Position numbers and translations under genes: made by a program. From assembly GCA_014237395.1 (NCBI GenBank), contig JABZFP010000046.1:1-43608 (forward strand): 43,608 nucleotides of DNA, in the 5' to 3' direction. Below the pieces are notes generated by a model, which ran no database searches, was not told the origin of the DNA, and saw only the letters and a list, made by a program, of their open reading frames with translations. Positions 8,107 to 15,741 of this stretch are shown piece by piece. This DNA comes from Desulfobacteraceae bacterium (GTDB lineage: Bacteria; Desulfobacterota; Desulfobacteria; Desulfobacterales; UBA5852). The stretch's first letter is position 1; every line of letters starts with the position of its first letter.

Positions 8107-9456
8107 TTGAGAGTCCTGCTGGTATCCGCCAATCGGCTCAAAAACCCCTATGCGGTCTACCCGCTGGGCCTGGACTATGTGGTCCGGGCACTGGAAGATC
8201 ATCACCAGGTGCAGGTGATCGATTTGAATGCCGAGGCCGGAACGGAGGCCTTGGCGGACGTGCTGCAGGACACCTCCCCGGACATCGTCGGGATTTCCAT
8301 CCGGAACATCGACAATACGGACACACTGGATCCGCGGGGCTTTACGGGGCAGTATCGGGATCTGGCGGCGCTGATCCGCTCCCATACCACGGCCCCTATT
8401 GTGTTGGGGGGAAGCGGTTTTACCATTTTCCCGGCCGAGCTGATGGCGCTTTTACAGGCCGATTACGGGATCATCGGCGAGGGAGAGCGCCTGGCGGCCT
8501 TGCTGGAGGCCATCGAAAACGGGAACGATCCCGCCGGCCTGCCGGGGGTGATCCTGCCGAAACAGACGGCCGCGATCCCCCAACCGCTCGGCGATCCTCC
8601 GGCCCGCAAGGTTAACGGGTCCCCCGCGGTGACGGATTATTACGTGCGCCGGGGGGGGATGCTCAACCTGCAGTCGAAGCGGGGGTGCCCCTTTCGGTGC
8701 ATTTACTGCACCTACCCCCACATCGAGGGGCACACCATGCGGCGGATTGCGCCTGCGGAAGTGGCGGCCACCGCCCTGGCGCTGCAGGAGGCCGGTGCCC
8801 GCTATCTGTTCATCACCGATTCGGCCTTCAATGCAGACATGCCCCACAGCCTGGCGGTGGCGGACGCGTTCCAGGCTGCCGGCCTGACCATACCCTGGGG
8901 CGCCTTTTTTGCGCCGGTCCGACCGCTGGATGGCTACTATGAACGGCTGGCAGGAGCGGGGCTGACCCACATCGAGTTTGGAACGGAAGCCATGTCGGAT
9001 GCGGTGCTGAAGGCCTACCACAAGCCCTTTCGCATTGTCGACATCCGGAGCGCTCATCAGGCCGCCCTGGCGGCAGGGGTTCATGTCGCGCATTATATGC
9101 TGTTGGGCGGACCGGGCGAGACCGAGGCGACGCTTGCCGAAACGCTTTCAAATATTGACAAATTGAGCCGCACCGTAGTATTTTTTTTCTGCGGTATGCG
9201 GATTTATCCGCATACCGCTCTTTATCGTCTGGCGATCGAGCAAGGGAAGATTTTACCGGCGCAGGATTTGCTGGAACCGGTCTTTTATCGAACGGACGCC
9301 ATGGACGAAAAAGCGATTATGGTGCAGGTGCAGCAGGTTGCCGAAGGGCGGGCGAACTGGATTTTTGGTGCCGGTGGTGACGATATCGAGAAAGTCCTGA
9401 CCCGACTGCATACGCGGGGCTTTGTGGGGCCGCTCTGGGAATTTCTGATACGGTGA
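8107..9456 (+). CDS. B12-binding-domain radical SAM protein (cluster enzyme 2)
   Basis: The protein has an N-terminal B12-binding-like Rossmann region (RVLLVSAN, YPLGLDYVVRALE, IVLGGSGFT, YGIIGEGE) and a radical SAM domain. The 4Fe-4S cysteines are C194, C198 and C201 in GCPFRCIYC. The downstream IEFGTEA and MLLGGPGETE match the radical SAM/B12 family. I start it at TTG 8107, where GGAGG sits 7 nt upstream and the first residues are MRVLLV; ATG 8044 would add a basic, low-complexity tail. It lies 140 bp after the ketosynthase fusion and 33 bp before the dehydratase. The likely chemistry is radical methylation or cyclisation on the cluster product; the actual reaction is unknown. It is not a close duplicate of the enzymes at 1674 or 25502. 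Confidence 0.86.
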   Translation: MRVLLVSANRLKNPYAVYPLGLDYVVRALEDHHQVQVIDLNAEAGTEALADVLQDTSPDIVGISIRNIDNTDTLDPRGFTGQYRDLAALIRSHTTAPIVLGGSGFTIFPAELMALLQADYGIIGEGERLAALLEAIENGNDPAGLPGVILPKQTAAIPQPLGDPPARKVNGSPAVTDYYVRRGGMLNLQSKRGCPFRCIYCTYPHIEGHTMRRIAPAEVAATALALQEAGARYLFITDSAFNADMPHSLAVADAFQAAGLTIPWGAFFAPVRPLDGYYERLAGAGLTHIEFGTEAMSDAVLKAYHKPFRIVDIRSAHQAALAAGVHVAHYMLLGGPGETEATLAETLSNIDKLSRTVVFFFCGMRIYPHTALYRLAIEQGKILPAQDLLEPVFYRTDAMDEKAIMVQVQQVAEGRANWIFGAGGDDIEKVLTRLHTRGFVGPLWEFLIR

Positions 9457-9489
9457 GGACCCTTTCATAACAGCAGGATGTGATCGCGT

Positions 9490-9837
9490 ATGACATCACG
9501 CCAGGTGCCGGCCCCAACTATCGCCGACCAGGTTTCCATTCCAGCGGATTCGCCTTGGTTCCAGGGGCATTTTCCGGGAGATCCGATGCTGCCGGGTATC
9601 GCCCAACTCCATCTGGTGATGGACGCGATCCGGGTCTCATTGGGCCGCGGGGTTCGTCTGGTGGGACTCAAACGGGTGCGTTTCAAGCGCGTCATTCGTC
9701 CGGAAGAAACGATTGAAATTGCGGCCGATCCCGTTCCGGAAAAACCCGGCATGATCCGTTTTCAGTTGATGATCGAAGGCGAAAACGCCTGTAGTGGCTT
9801 GATGCTAACCGGCCCGCCCGAAGGCAGTGACGCGTGA
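9490..9837 (+). CDS. ApeI/FabZ-like hotdog dehydratase
   Basis: This 115-residue single hotdog protein is expected to dehydrate 3-hydroxyacyl-ACP to the 2-enoyl form. It carries the FabA/FabZ-like core GHFPGDPMLPG with catalytic His27. The position where FabZ has its catalytic Glu is His41 (PGIAQLH), so the second acid is missing or relocated. A similar PGxxQ pattern is seen in ApeI-type dehydratases of aryl-polyene loci. The later LVGLKRVRFKRVIRPEETI is the usual hydrophobic-channel strand. ATG 9490 has a modest AGGA upstream. It sits between a radical SAM gene and ACP2 in the same operon, as one of three hotdog dehydratase systems in the locus. Confidence 0.82.
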   Translation: MTSRQVPAPTIADQVSIPADSPWFQGHFPGDPMLPGIAQLHLVMDAIRVSLGRGVRLVGLKRVRFKRVIRPEETIEIAADPVPEKPGMIRFQLMIEGENACSGLMLTGPPEGSDA

Positions 9838-9896
9838 CAATTGCCTTTGCGCAGGCCGCATTTTGATGTGAGAATGGTGTTGAAGGGAGTGCATTG

Positions 9897-10163
9897 ATGT
9901 CTGTTGAAACCAAAGAATCCGATATTATTGTGCGGGTCGCGGAAGTGATGATCGAGGAATTGAAGCTGGAGGACGTGACCCCGACCTCTTTTGAGCCGGA
10001 TATCGACCTGGTGGACGAAATCGGAATTGATAGCATGGACCTTGCGACGGTTGCGCTGGTCCTGCAGGATCATTACGGTATTCGTTTTGACGAAGACGAC
10101 TACCCGACGCTGACGACGGTCCGAAAAATTGCAGCCTATATTGCGGCGCGTCTGGCGTCCTGA
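9897..10163 (+). CDS. Acyl carrier protein 2 of the cluster
   Basis: This 88-residue acyl carrier protein has its phosphopantetheine serine at Ser46 in IGIDSMDLATV. Helix I is EVMIEELKLEDVTP, and the long acidic loop (EPDIDLVDE) precedes the site. ATG 9897 is preferred over the adjacent upstream TTG because AGGGAG lies ~8 nt before it. It differs from ACP1 at the recognition helix after the serine (MDLATVALVLQDHYGI versus IDVLELVMLVEKEYGV), which suggests a different set of partner enzymes. It immediately precedes the tandem radical SAM pair, so it may carry their substrate; that link is inference from gene order. Confidence 0.92.
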   Translation: MSVETKESDIIVRVAEVMIEELKLEDVTPTSFEPDIDLVDEIGIDSMDLATVALVLQDHYGIRFDEDDYPTLTTVRKIAAYIAARLAS

Positions 10164-10184
10164 TGGTGGCATGGGGATAAGGCA

Positions 10185-11279
10185 TTGACTGTACCGAATT
10201 TGAAAGATGTCCAAGAGACCTGCCGTGCGCCGCAACGGCATTGGAAATTTGCTGACATTCTGGCCGATCCGTCGATCCATGCGCGCTGGGAGAAGGTGCG
10301 GCAATATTTCTTTTTGCGCGAATCCACCTACGACATGAGTTGCCGCTGTAACATCCGCTGCGAGGGGTGTTACTATTTTGAAGGTGCCAAGCAGTATACC
10401 TCGGAAAACCGCGATCCGGAGGCCTGGCGGCAGCTCATGCAGGCCGAAAAGGACCGCGGGGTGACCTTTGTGGTGCTGGCCGGTGCGGAACCGGCGCTGG
10501 TGCCGGATTTGTGCAAGGTCTGCTTCGAGGAAATGCCGCTGGGTACGATTGCCACCAACGGATTGATCCATATTCCGGAGACGATCGGCTACCGGATCCA
10601 TATTTCCGTCTGGGGAAACGATGCCACCAGTCAGCACATTCGCGGTGCGGCGGATATGTTGATCCGGCAGATCGACAACTATCGCAACGACCCCCGCGCG
10701 GTTTTCGTCTACACGTTTACCCCGACCAATATTGATGAGGCGCGTGAGGTTACGGAGATTCTATCCCGCCAGGGGGCCAAGATCACCTTCAACATGTTTT
10801 CCGCACCGGTGGGGTATGACGGTCCGTTAAAGCATACGCCGGCCTCCCTGGCCAAAGTCCGGGAGACAATGATCGATCTCCTGGCGTCTTACCCGGAGCA
10901 GGTTCTGTTTTCCAATTACAATGCTGTGGTGCACACGCACCAGCTGGGCCTGGATGCCCTGTTTGCCTGTCCCTATCCCCGCCGGAATCCTTCCCAAAAC
11001 ATCGGCTTGGGCCGCTCTTTTCGCCAGTACCGCACGGATCTCAGCTGGGATCGTGATGCCTCCTGCTGCGTGCCGGATACGGATTGCAGCGACTGCCGCC
11101 ACTATGCCGCCGGGAGTGCCATCGTGACCTCCAAATTGTTTCGACATGCGACCGACCCCGAGACCTTCAGGGCCTGGCTGGATTACGTCGATACCTACCT
11201 GGCGGTCTGGGTGACGGGGTATGAAAAGGGGGCGAATCTCTACACCGGTGTCACCGAACCCCCGTGCTGTGCCCCGTGA
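10185..11279 (+). CDS. Radical SAM protein with Cys-rich C-terminal motif (tandem copy A)
   Basis: The 364-residue radical SAM enzyme has CxxxCxxC at C55, C59 and C62 (CNIRCEGC), with an extra Cys53 just before. The usual SAM-binding GGEP is AGAEP here. A C-terminal motif, C294-C295-x5-C301-xx-C304, could bind an auxiliary iron-sulfur cluster as in SPASM or Twitch proteins, though it does not fit those patterns exactly. There is no B12-binding domain. TTG 10185 is the only reasonable start, because both nearby ATGs run into stops; GGGGA is upstream. The next gene at 11344 is a recognisable paralogue with the same layout, so the pair probably arose by duplication. The function is unknown; the position after ACP2 suggests acyl-chain chemistry. 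Confidence 0.85.
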   Translation: MTVPNLKDVQETCRAPQRHWKFADILADPSIHARWEKVRQYFFLRESTYDMSCRCNIRCEGCYYFEGAKQYTSENRDPEAWRQLMQAEKDRGVTFVVLAGAEPALVPDLCKVCFEEMPLGTIATNGLIHIPETIGYRIHISVWGNDATSQHIRGAADMLIRQIDNYRNDPRAVFVYTFTPTNIDEAREVTEILSRQGAKITFNMFSAPVGYDGPLKHTPASLAKVRETMIDLLASYPEQVLFSNYNAVVHTHQLGLDALFACPYPRRNPSQNIGLGRSFRQYRTDLSWDRDASCCVPDTDCSDCRHYAAGSAIVTSKLFRHATDPETFRAWLDYVDTYLAVWVTGYEKGANLYTGVTEPPCCAP

Positions 11280-11343
11280 TTGCCTGATCGGAAATGCTTG
11301 CGCAAGATACGTTTGCCGCTGAATGTGTGAGGAGGAGTACGTA

Positions 11344-12342
11344 ATGAAAACGGTAAGTTCACTGCTGGATGAGGCCTGGTACGCACGCTACAAACGCATT
11401 TCCAAGCTGAACATCCGCAGTTCGATTTATGACGTGACCAACCGCTGCAATCTGCGCTGCAAAGGCTGCTTCTTTTTTTCGTCTGGCCAAGACAAAGCCG
11501 CGGAGGAGGAAAACCGCCTGGATCGCTGGGAGGCGTTTATCGACCGTGAAATGGTGCGTGGCGTCAATCTGGCGATCCTGATCGGCGGTGAGCCCACGCT
11601 ATTTCTGGATCGTGTAGATGCGTTCTATCAGCGGCTGCCGACCTTTTGCGCCACGAACGGTCTGATCAAGCTGCCGCGGGATCGCTTCCCGGACCTGATG
11701 GTGGGCATTTCCCTGTGGGGGGATGAAAGCGACGAAAAAGCCTTGCGCGGCAAGGACACCTTTGCCATCTCCAGCCGCCACTATGCCGGCGATCCGCACA
11801 CCTACTATCTGTATACCATTACGCCCAAACAGATCGGAAAAATCGAAAATGTCGTCCGGAAAATCCGGGATATCGGCGTCAAGGTCCACATGCAGCTGCT
11901 TTCCAACGACGAGGAGGTGGACGGTTTTTCCTGGACCGCGCAAGAACTGAACGACGTGCGCTACGAGATGGATGACGTGCTGGACCGCTATCCCGAAACG
12001 GTCATTTCCTGCAAATACTACCACGAGGTCATCACCTCGGGTGAAATGCTCGGGCGTCCGTTCGGTTGGAACGAATGCCCTTCCGTCACCGAACCCTATG
12101 ATACCCGTGACCCGCAGCCCAAGCGCTTGATCCATTTCATCCGCTGGGCCTCGGATCTCAAGACGATGCACCGCTGCTGTACCTCCGAAACCCGGGACTG
12201 CAGCACCTGCAAGGACGGCGCGGCCCACATGAGCTGGGTCATGGTCAACAAACGGGCCCACATTCGTTCCACCAAGGATTTGCAGAACTGGATCGAGGTA
12301 TATGAAATGTTTGCCAAGCTCTACCAGTTCATTCCCTGGTAG
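11344..12342 (+). CDS. Radical SAM protein with Cys-rich C-terminal motif (tandem copy B)
   Basis: This 332-residue paralogue of the preceding gene has radical SAM cysteines C35, C39 and C42 (CNLRCKGC) and a standard GGEP motif. The shared TNGLIKLP segment parallels TNGLIHIP in copy A. The C-terminal cysteines C278-C279-x6-C286-xx-C289 mirror those of copy A. The start is ATG 11344: a longer frame from 11323 is rejected because the strong GAGGAGGAG site lies inside its first codons. A terminator-like hairpin follows at 12426-12458. Copies A and B could act as a heterodimer or on successive carbons; nothing in the sequence decides this. No cobalamin domain is present. Confidence 0.86.
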   Translation: MKTVSSLLDEAWYARYKRISKLNIRSSIYDVTNRCNLRCKGCFFFSSGQDKAAEEENRLDRWEAFIDREMVRGVNLAILIGGEPTLFLDRVDAFYQRLPTFCATNGLIKLPRDRFPDLMVGISLWGDESDEKALRGKDTFAISSRHYAGDPHTYYLYTITPKQIGKIENVVRKIRDIGVKVHMQLLSNDEEVDGFSWTAQELNDVRYEMDDVLDRYPETVISCKYYHEVITSGEMLGRPFGWNECPSVTEPYDTRDPQPKRLIHFIRWASDLKTMHRCCTSETRDCSTCKDGAAHMSWVMVNKRAHIRSTKDLQNWIEVYEMFAKLYQFIPW

Positions 12343-12425
12343 GTGCTGCCGCAAACGGTAACATCCGGAACGCTGAACCCGGGTGTTTCCCATACAATGT
12401 TATCCAACCGCTGCTTCGGACCTGC

Positions 12426-12458
12426 CCGCCGGCCCGCCGAACCGGCGGCTTGTTTTTT
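12426..12458 (+). terminator. Candidate intrinsic terminator or attenuator inside the cluster
   Basis: CCGCCGG at 12426-12432 pairs with CCGGCGG at 12442-12448 across a 9-nt loop, and a run of six T follows at 12453-12458. It lies between radical SAM copy B and the second ketosynthase gene, so transcription of the later genes may be reduced or re-initiated here. Confidence 0.5.
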
Positions 12459-12496
12459 GGGACCCTTGCAACGTGTCTGGAAGGGGAGATAAACCG

Positions 12497-13747
12497 ATGG
12501 CACCATCGAAAACAGTGATCGTGGGCTGGGACATGGTCTCGCCGCTGGGAACGGAGATGGAGGGCCAGTGGGACCGGGCTGCCGTTGGGGGCAGCGGGAT
12601 CGGTCCGCTGACACGCTTCGAGCGCCCCGAGGGATTCCCGGTTACCATTGCCGGCCAGGTGCCGGACTGGGATGCCAGCCCGTACCCGTTTCTGGCCCCC
12701 CGCCAGATGGCCCATTGGACATCCCCTATTTTCCCCCATGCCATGCTGGTGGCCCATCGTGCCCTGGCGCGCGCCGGCATCGAGATCACGCCGGAACTGG
12801 CCCCCCGCGTCGCCATCACCTTCAGCAGCGCGGTGGGTGGTCTGGATGCGGTCCTGCGCGCCGACCGCCAGATGATCGCGGACAACAAATGGCCGCATCC
12901 CTTTACCAACCCCAATTCCTGCATCAACATGGTGGGCGGCAAGGTTTCCATCCTGACCGGGGCCACCGGCCCCATTACCGCCACCATCACGGCCTGCGCC
13001 ACCGGGGTGACATCGCTGATTACCGGGCATTGGCTGCTCGAACAGGGCCGGGCGGATGTGGTGATCTGCGGCGCCGTGGATTTTTGCCTGGTGGAACCGA
13101 TCGTGGCCGGGTTCGCCACCATGAACGGGGCCTACCAGCCCAAGCAGGGGCAGGCCCCCGAACCGCCTACACGGGCCAGCCGCCCGTTTTCCATCGATCG
13201 ACGCGGGTTCGTTATATCCGAGGGGGCCGGCTGCCTGATTGCCACCACGGAGGCGTTTGCCCGACGGAACGGCCTTTCCTGCGACATTGCCCTGGCCGGG
13301 TGGAGCATGACGTCCGATGCCCAGCATTTCGTAGCCCCCAACCTTGCCACGGTCACCCGGTGTATCGCCGAAGCTATCAGCGATGCCGGCTTGCAGCCGG
13401 CCGATGTGGATGCCGTGAATGCCCACGGAACCTCCACGCGCATCGGGGACACGGTGGAAGCCCAGGCCCTGGCGCAGATTTTCGGGCATCATTGTCCCCC
13501 GGTATCCGCCAACAAATCCATGACCGGCCACGCCATGGGGGCTTCCAGCGCCATCGAAACCATTCTGGCCATTGAGGGTATGCAGCGCGGCCAGCTCCTT
13601 CCCACCATCAATCACACCCCGGATCCTGCTCTGATCTTGGATGTCGTGGCCGAGGGCCTTCGTTCGAAGGAACAGGAATTCGTCCTCAAAAACGCCTTTG
13701 GTTTTGGCGGTTGCAACGCCTGCATCGTTCTGAAGCGGCAGGGATGA
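12497..13747 (+). CDS. Beta-ketoacyl-ACP synthase (ketosynthase 2)
   Basis: This 416-residue stand-alone condensing enzyme adds two-carbon units to an ACP-bound chain. The catalytic triad is complete: Cys167 in ITACATG, His310 in NAHGTST and His345 in KSMTGHAMG. The terminal NAFGFGGCNA loop is typical of KAS II. ATG 12497 follows AAGGGGAGAT. Compared with the KS of the fused protein, its nucleophile elbow is TACATG rather than TACSSG. It is followed by another full ketosynthase at 13996, giving two further active KS units beside the fusion. Separate KS enzymes in such loci usually handle initiation or different chain lengths; which step this one serves is unknown. Confidence 0.9.
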   Translation: MAPSKTVIVGWDMVSPLGTEMEGQWDRAAVGGSGIGPLTRFERPEGFPVTIAGQVPDWDASPYPFLAPRQMAHWTSPIFPHAMLVAHRALARAGIEITPELAPRVAITFSSAVGGLDAVLRADRQMIADNKWPHPFTNPNSCINMVGGKVSILTGATGPITATITACATGVTSLITGHWLLEQGRADVVICGAVDFCLVEPIVAGFATMNGAYQPKQGQAPEPPTRASRPFSIDRRGFVISEGAGCLIATTEAFARRNGLSCDIALAGWSMTSDAQHFVAPNLATVTRCIAEAISDAGLQPADVDAVNAHGTSTRIGDTVEAQALAQIFGHHCPPVSANKSMTGHAMGASSAIETILAIEGMQRGQLLPTINHTPDPALILDVVAEGLRSKEQEFVLKNAFGFGGCNACIVLKRQG

Positions 13748-13822
13748 CCTGTCGGCAGCCCGCGCTGCCCATAAGATTGGTCCTGCGACACACCGCCCCA
13801 TGCAGAAAATCAAAGGCGGCCC

Positions 13823-13849
13823 TTGATATCCCCCCCTTGAGGTTATATT
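13823..13849 (+). promoter_or_regulatory. Weak candidate sigma-70 promoter before ketosynthase 3
   Basis: TTGATA at 13823-13828 and TATATT at 13844-13849 each match consensus at five of six positions, but the 15-bp spacer is short. It lies in the 248-bp gap between the second and third ketosynthase genes, downstream of the candidate terminator, so an internal promoter would be useful there. Confidence 0.3.
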
Positions 13850-13942
13850 GAGTTATATTTGTTCTTTGGGTGTTCCGGTATCCGGCGATCCGCTATGATC
13901 AATCCGGGTTGCGGGACGGCTTGAGACAACCCTTGTTATGGG

Positions 13943-13964
13943 AAGCGACGCGATATTGTCGCTT
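13943..13964. repeat. Inverted repeat upstream of ketosynthase 3
   Basis: AAGCGAC at 13943-13949 is the exact inverse complement of GTCGCTT at 13958-13964, with an 8-nt spacer, about 32 bp before the start codon at 13996. It could be an operator or an mRNA hairpin in the leader. Confidence 0.35.
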
Positions 13965-13995
13965 CAACGCATTAAAAGGAATTTCCAGCGACGCC

Positions 13996-15261
13996 ATGAA
14001 AGCAGCGGCCAACAGAAAAGTCTATGTCGTGGGATACGGGGCGGCCACCCCTCTGGGGCTTACCTTCCCGGAGACGTGGCGTCGTGCGGCCCAGGGGGAA
14101 TCGGGGCTGCGCCGTATTACCCGCTGTGCCGTGGAAACGCGCAACAACGTGGTGGGCGAGATTCCCGGATGGGATCCCGAAGCCCTCAGTTTTGTCGACA
14201 AAAAAGAAGCCTACAACTGGAACGCTGATTTTGTGCTGTTGACCATGGCGGTTTGTCGGGAAGCCCTGGCGCATGCCGGTTTACCCATGGACGCGCAGAT
14301 CGGACCGCGCACGGCCTGTCTGGTGGGATCGGCCCTGAACGGTACGGACGCCTTCCGGATCGCCATGGACAACTATACCAATCGCGGCCCGTTGAAAATC
14401 AGTCCCTACCTGTTGCCGAACTTGTGCGCCAACCTGCCGGCGGGTAAATCCGGTATGCTGGAGGGCTTTACCGGCCCGATTTTCTCCCCGCAGGGGGCTT
14501 GCGCTTCCGGCAATCACGCCATCGGCATCGGCGCCCGCATGATTCGTGACGGTGATTGCGACGTGGCGTTGGTGGGCGGGGTGGACACCTGCCTGGTTCC
14601 CGAGATCATCCACGGTTTTGCCAACATGCTGGCCACCATCAGCATCGGTCCGAAAGATCGGGCTTTTCAGGATCCCGAACAGGCCTCGCGCCCCTTCAGT
14701 ATCGACCGCAAGGGCATGGTGCTTGCCGAGGGCGGCGGCGTTCTGGTGCTGGCGGCGGACCATATCGTAGCGTCCCATGGGCTGAAATCCCGGGCCGAAG
14801 TCCTGGGCATCGGCTGGACGTCGGATGCGTTTCATTTTACGCAGCCCAATGAAGCGACCATCGTCCGGGCCATCCGGGAGGCCATCGACGATGCCGGCCT
14901 GCAGGCGGAGGATATCCAGTACGTCAATGCCCACGGCACGTCGACCCCCAAGGGCGACCAGACCGAGATCGAATGCCTGCGGCGTGTTTTCGGCCCGGGC
15001 ATGGACCGGATCCCCGTATCCTCCAACAAGTCCCAGATCGGTCATTCGCTGGGAGCCTCGGCCGCTATCGAAGCAGCCCTGGCCATCGAGGGCATGCAGC
15101 AGGGCCTGATCCTGCCCACGATCAACCACATTCCCGATCCGAAATTCGACGACATCGATGTCGTTCCGAATCATGCCCGGCGGCAGGCCCACGAAATCGT
15201 GCTGTCCAACGCCTTCGGGTTTGGCGGAACCAACTGCTGTGTCGTACTGCGAGGTCTGTAG
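13996..15261 (+). CDS. Beta-ketoacyl-ACP synthase (ketosynthase 3)
   Basis: This 421-residue KAS II-like enzyme has an intact triad: Cys169 in GACASGNH, His313 in NAHGTSTPKGD and His350 in SQIGHSLGAS. It closes with NAFGFGGTNCC. ATG 13996 gives a protein starting MKAAANRKVYVVGYGAATPLG-like (family N-terminus at ~10); the ribosome site is weak and an upstream extension of up to 42 codons is open but lacks family similarity. Its stop abuts the thioesterase start with no gap. It and ketosynthase 2 share an FSIDR-x-G-x-V-x-x-EGxGxL pattern and probably arose from a common ancestor. With the fused KS, the locus encodes three active condensing centres plus one inactive one. Confidence 0.9.
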   Translation: MKAAANRKVYVVGYGAATPLGLTFPETWRRAAQGESGLRRITRCAVETRNNVVGEIPGWDPEALSFVDKKEAYNWNADFVLLTMAVCREALAHAGLPMDAQIGPRTACLVGSALNGTDAFRIAMDNYTNRGPLKISPYLLPNLCANLPAGKSGMLEGFTGPIFSPQGACASGNHAIGIGARMIRDGDCDVALVGGVDTCLVPEIIHGFANMLATISIGPKDRAFQDPEQASRPFSIDRKGMVLAEGGGVLVLAADHIVASHGLKSRAEVLGIGWTSDAFHFTQPNEATIVRAIREAIDDAGLQAEDIQYVNAHGTSTPKGDQTEIECLRRVFGPGMDRIPVSSNKSQIGHSLGASAAIEAALAIEGMQQGLILPTINHIPDPKFDDIDVVPNHARRQAHEIVLSNAFGFGGTNCCVVLRGL

Positions 15262-15741
15262 ATGAAGCCCCAACCGTTTTTACCGGAATTGTTGAACGGC
15301 CAGCCGAACTACGTGCGTGATCAGTCCGGCGGCCAGGTCTGGCACCGCTGTGAAACGCGCGTACTCTACGCCGATACCGACCGCTCCCAGGTCGTGTACC
15401 ACGGCAACTACCTGCGCTATTTTGAATTCGGACGGGCGTCCCTGATGCGGGATGCCGGCTATCCCTACAAAGAGGTTGAAGAGAACGGGTATGTTTATCC
15501 GATCATTGAACTCGGTCTGAAATACTTCAGCCCCTTGCAATATGACGATCCGATCTGGGTCAACACCCGCCCTGCCGACCTGGAGCGGGTGCGGCTGAGC
15601 TTCGATTACGTGATCACCCATCAGGAGACAGGGGCGCTGATCTGCAGCGGCACGACCCGCCACTGCGCCACCAAAACCAACGGTGTGCCGGTGGGCATCG
15701 ACGACCAGACCCTCCATCTATGGAAGACATTCCCGCGATAG
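15262..15741 (+). CDS. YbgC/4HBT-family acyl thioesterase
   Basis: This 159-residue single hotdog protein is likely to hydrolyse acyl-ACP or acyl-CoA thioesters. The active-site stretch YADTDRSQVVYHGNYLRYFE matches the YbgC-type signature, with Asp38/Asp40 as the acidic catalytic candidates. It begins on the base after the ketosynthase 3 stop codon and its own last codons overlap the next gene by 22 nt, so it is translationally coupled on both sides. Aryl-polyene loci carry comparable thioesterases. It may release the finished chain or proofread stalled intermediates; the choice is not visible in the sequence. The first ~25 residues are an N-terminal extension relative to YbgC. Confidence 0.86.
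   Translation: MKPQPFLPELLNGQPNYVRDQSGGQVWHRCETRVLYADTDRSQVVYHGNYLRYFEFGRASLMRDAGYPYKEVEENGYVYPIIELGLKYFSPLQYDDPIWVNTRPADLERVRLSFDYVITHQETGALICSGTTRHCATKTNGVPVGIDDQTLHLWKTFPR

Noticed and set aside
12329..13813. A 494-codon minus-strand frame opposite ketosynthase 2
   Set aside because: It mirrors a complete ketosynthase with intact triad; composition is typical of a shadow frame.
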